A stretch of DNA of 34,529 nt from Flavobacteriaceae bacterium (GTDB lineage: Bacteria; Bacteroidota; Bacteroidia; Flavobacteriales; Flavobacteriaceae), in the NCBI GenBank assembly GCA_002700465.1, contig PADT01000016.1:1-34529 (forward strand), written 5' to 3'. Shown piece by piece: positions 34,439 through 34,529 of this stretch. A model generated the notes under the pieces. That model was not told where the DNA came from. It saw only the letters and a list, made by a program, of their open reading frames with translations, and searched no databases. The position numbers and the translations under genes are program-made. Each line of letters opens with the position of its first letter. The stretch's first letter is position 1.

Positions 34439-34529
34439 TTATTTTTTATTTTTGGATCTAAGTTTTTTCATCATCTCTTTCCTAAAATCATCTTCAATTC
34501 TAAATAGCGATACAGTTTTTTTTAAGGTC
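34439..34529 (-). CDS. C-terminal end of an unidentified protein (partial)
   Basis: On the minus strand a frame is open from the window edge to a TAA at 34441-34439, giving 29 residues: it runs through KKTVSLFRIEDDFRKEMM and ends in the basic tail KKLRSKNKK. The position, 68 nt upstream of the methyltransferase on the same strand, and the charged composition typical of a protein end suggest a real C-terminus. The fragment is too short to identify. Confidence 0.55.
   Translation of the reverse strand, partial: TLKKTVSLFRIEDDFRKEMMKKLRSKNKK

Noticed and set aside
1-34529. tRNA, rRNA, CRISPR, IS or prophage elements
   Set aside because: Gaps are all short (about 110 nt or less) and hold no cloverleaf, repeat-spacer array, transposase or integrase that I can see.

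Overview
This is a compact, AT-rich stretch of chromosome, about 30% GC by eye, from a member of the Bacteroidota, most likely a streamlined marine Flavobacteriia. Four things point there: the ribosomal order secY-infA-rpmJ-rpsM-rpsK-rpsD-rpoA-rplQ followed directly by carA-eno-gltA; the zinc-free forms of L36 and S4; the absence of Shine-Dalgarno sequences; and repeated matches to the Bacteroidota -7 promoter box TAnnTTTG. I cannot name a genus. There are no rRNA or tRNA genes, insertion sequences, prophage or CRISPR arrays in the window, and no gene-free stretch over about 110 bases.

Layout. 1-5755 (+): distal part of the spc operon and the alpha operon (rpsE 3' end, rpmD, rplO, secY, infA, rpmJ, rpsM, rpsK, rpsD, rpoA, rplQ). 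L17 ends in an acidic tail built from a 24-bp tandem repeat, followed by a strong intrinsic terminator. 5840-9555 (+): carA, eno, gltA. 9574-13657: an arginine/citrulline-flavoured group made of a dimethylargininase-type hydrolase broken by an 11-T run, a CtlX-type citrulline hydrolase, a small conserved protein on the opposite strand, and argS. 13673-15891 (+): ffh, folD. 15884-16860 (-): a VOC protein and a lipoprotein. 16929-17561 (+): queE. 17558-18748 (-): a NamZ/DUF1343 muramidase. 18747-22134 (+): an FtsX-like permease, then a two-gene unit of PLP enzymes (CBS-like synthase and diaminopropionate ammonia-lyase) behind an operator-like set of inverted repeats. 22127-29353 (-): marR-fadB-fadA-acyl-CoA dehydrogenase, a beta-oxidation operon ending in a secreted M28 peptidase. 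29408-34370 (-): purL and an RsmB-type rRNA methyltransferase. 34439-34529 (-): the C-terminus of an unidentified gene.

How it works together. The window is mostly housekeeping: translation, protein export (SecY, Ffh), central metabolism (enolase, citrate synthase), pyrimidine/arginine and purine precursors (CarA, PurL), one-carbon metabolism (FolD) and queuosine (QueE). Accessory functions are fatty-acid degradation under a MarR regulator, peptidoglycan and peptide turnover, and amino-acid catabolism. The striking architectural theme is compaction. All four convergent gene pairs overlap at their stop codons (three by exactly 8 bp, one by 4 bp), a divergent pair shares a CATG at its two start codons, terminators run straight into promoters, and several TAnnTTTG boxes lie only 4-9 nt from the start codon, which implies leaderless or nearly leaderless mRNAs.

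I see no obviously new multi-gene defence or mobile system. The observations most worth checking are the T11 frameshift, the operator-like repeats before the CBS-like/DpaL unit, the palindrome before marR that looks like both operator and terminator, the leaderless-promoter pattern, and the systematic stop-codon overlaps.
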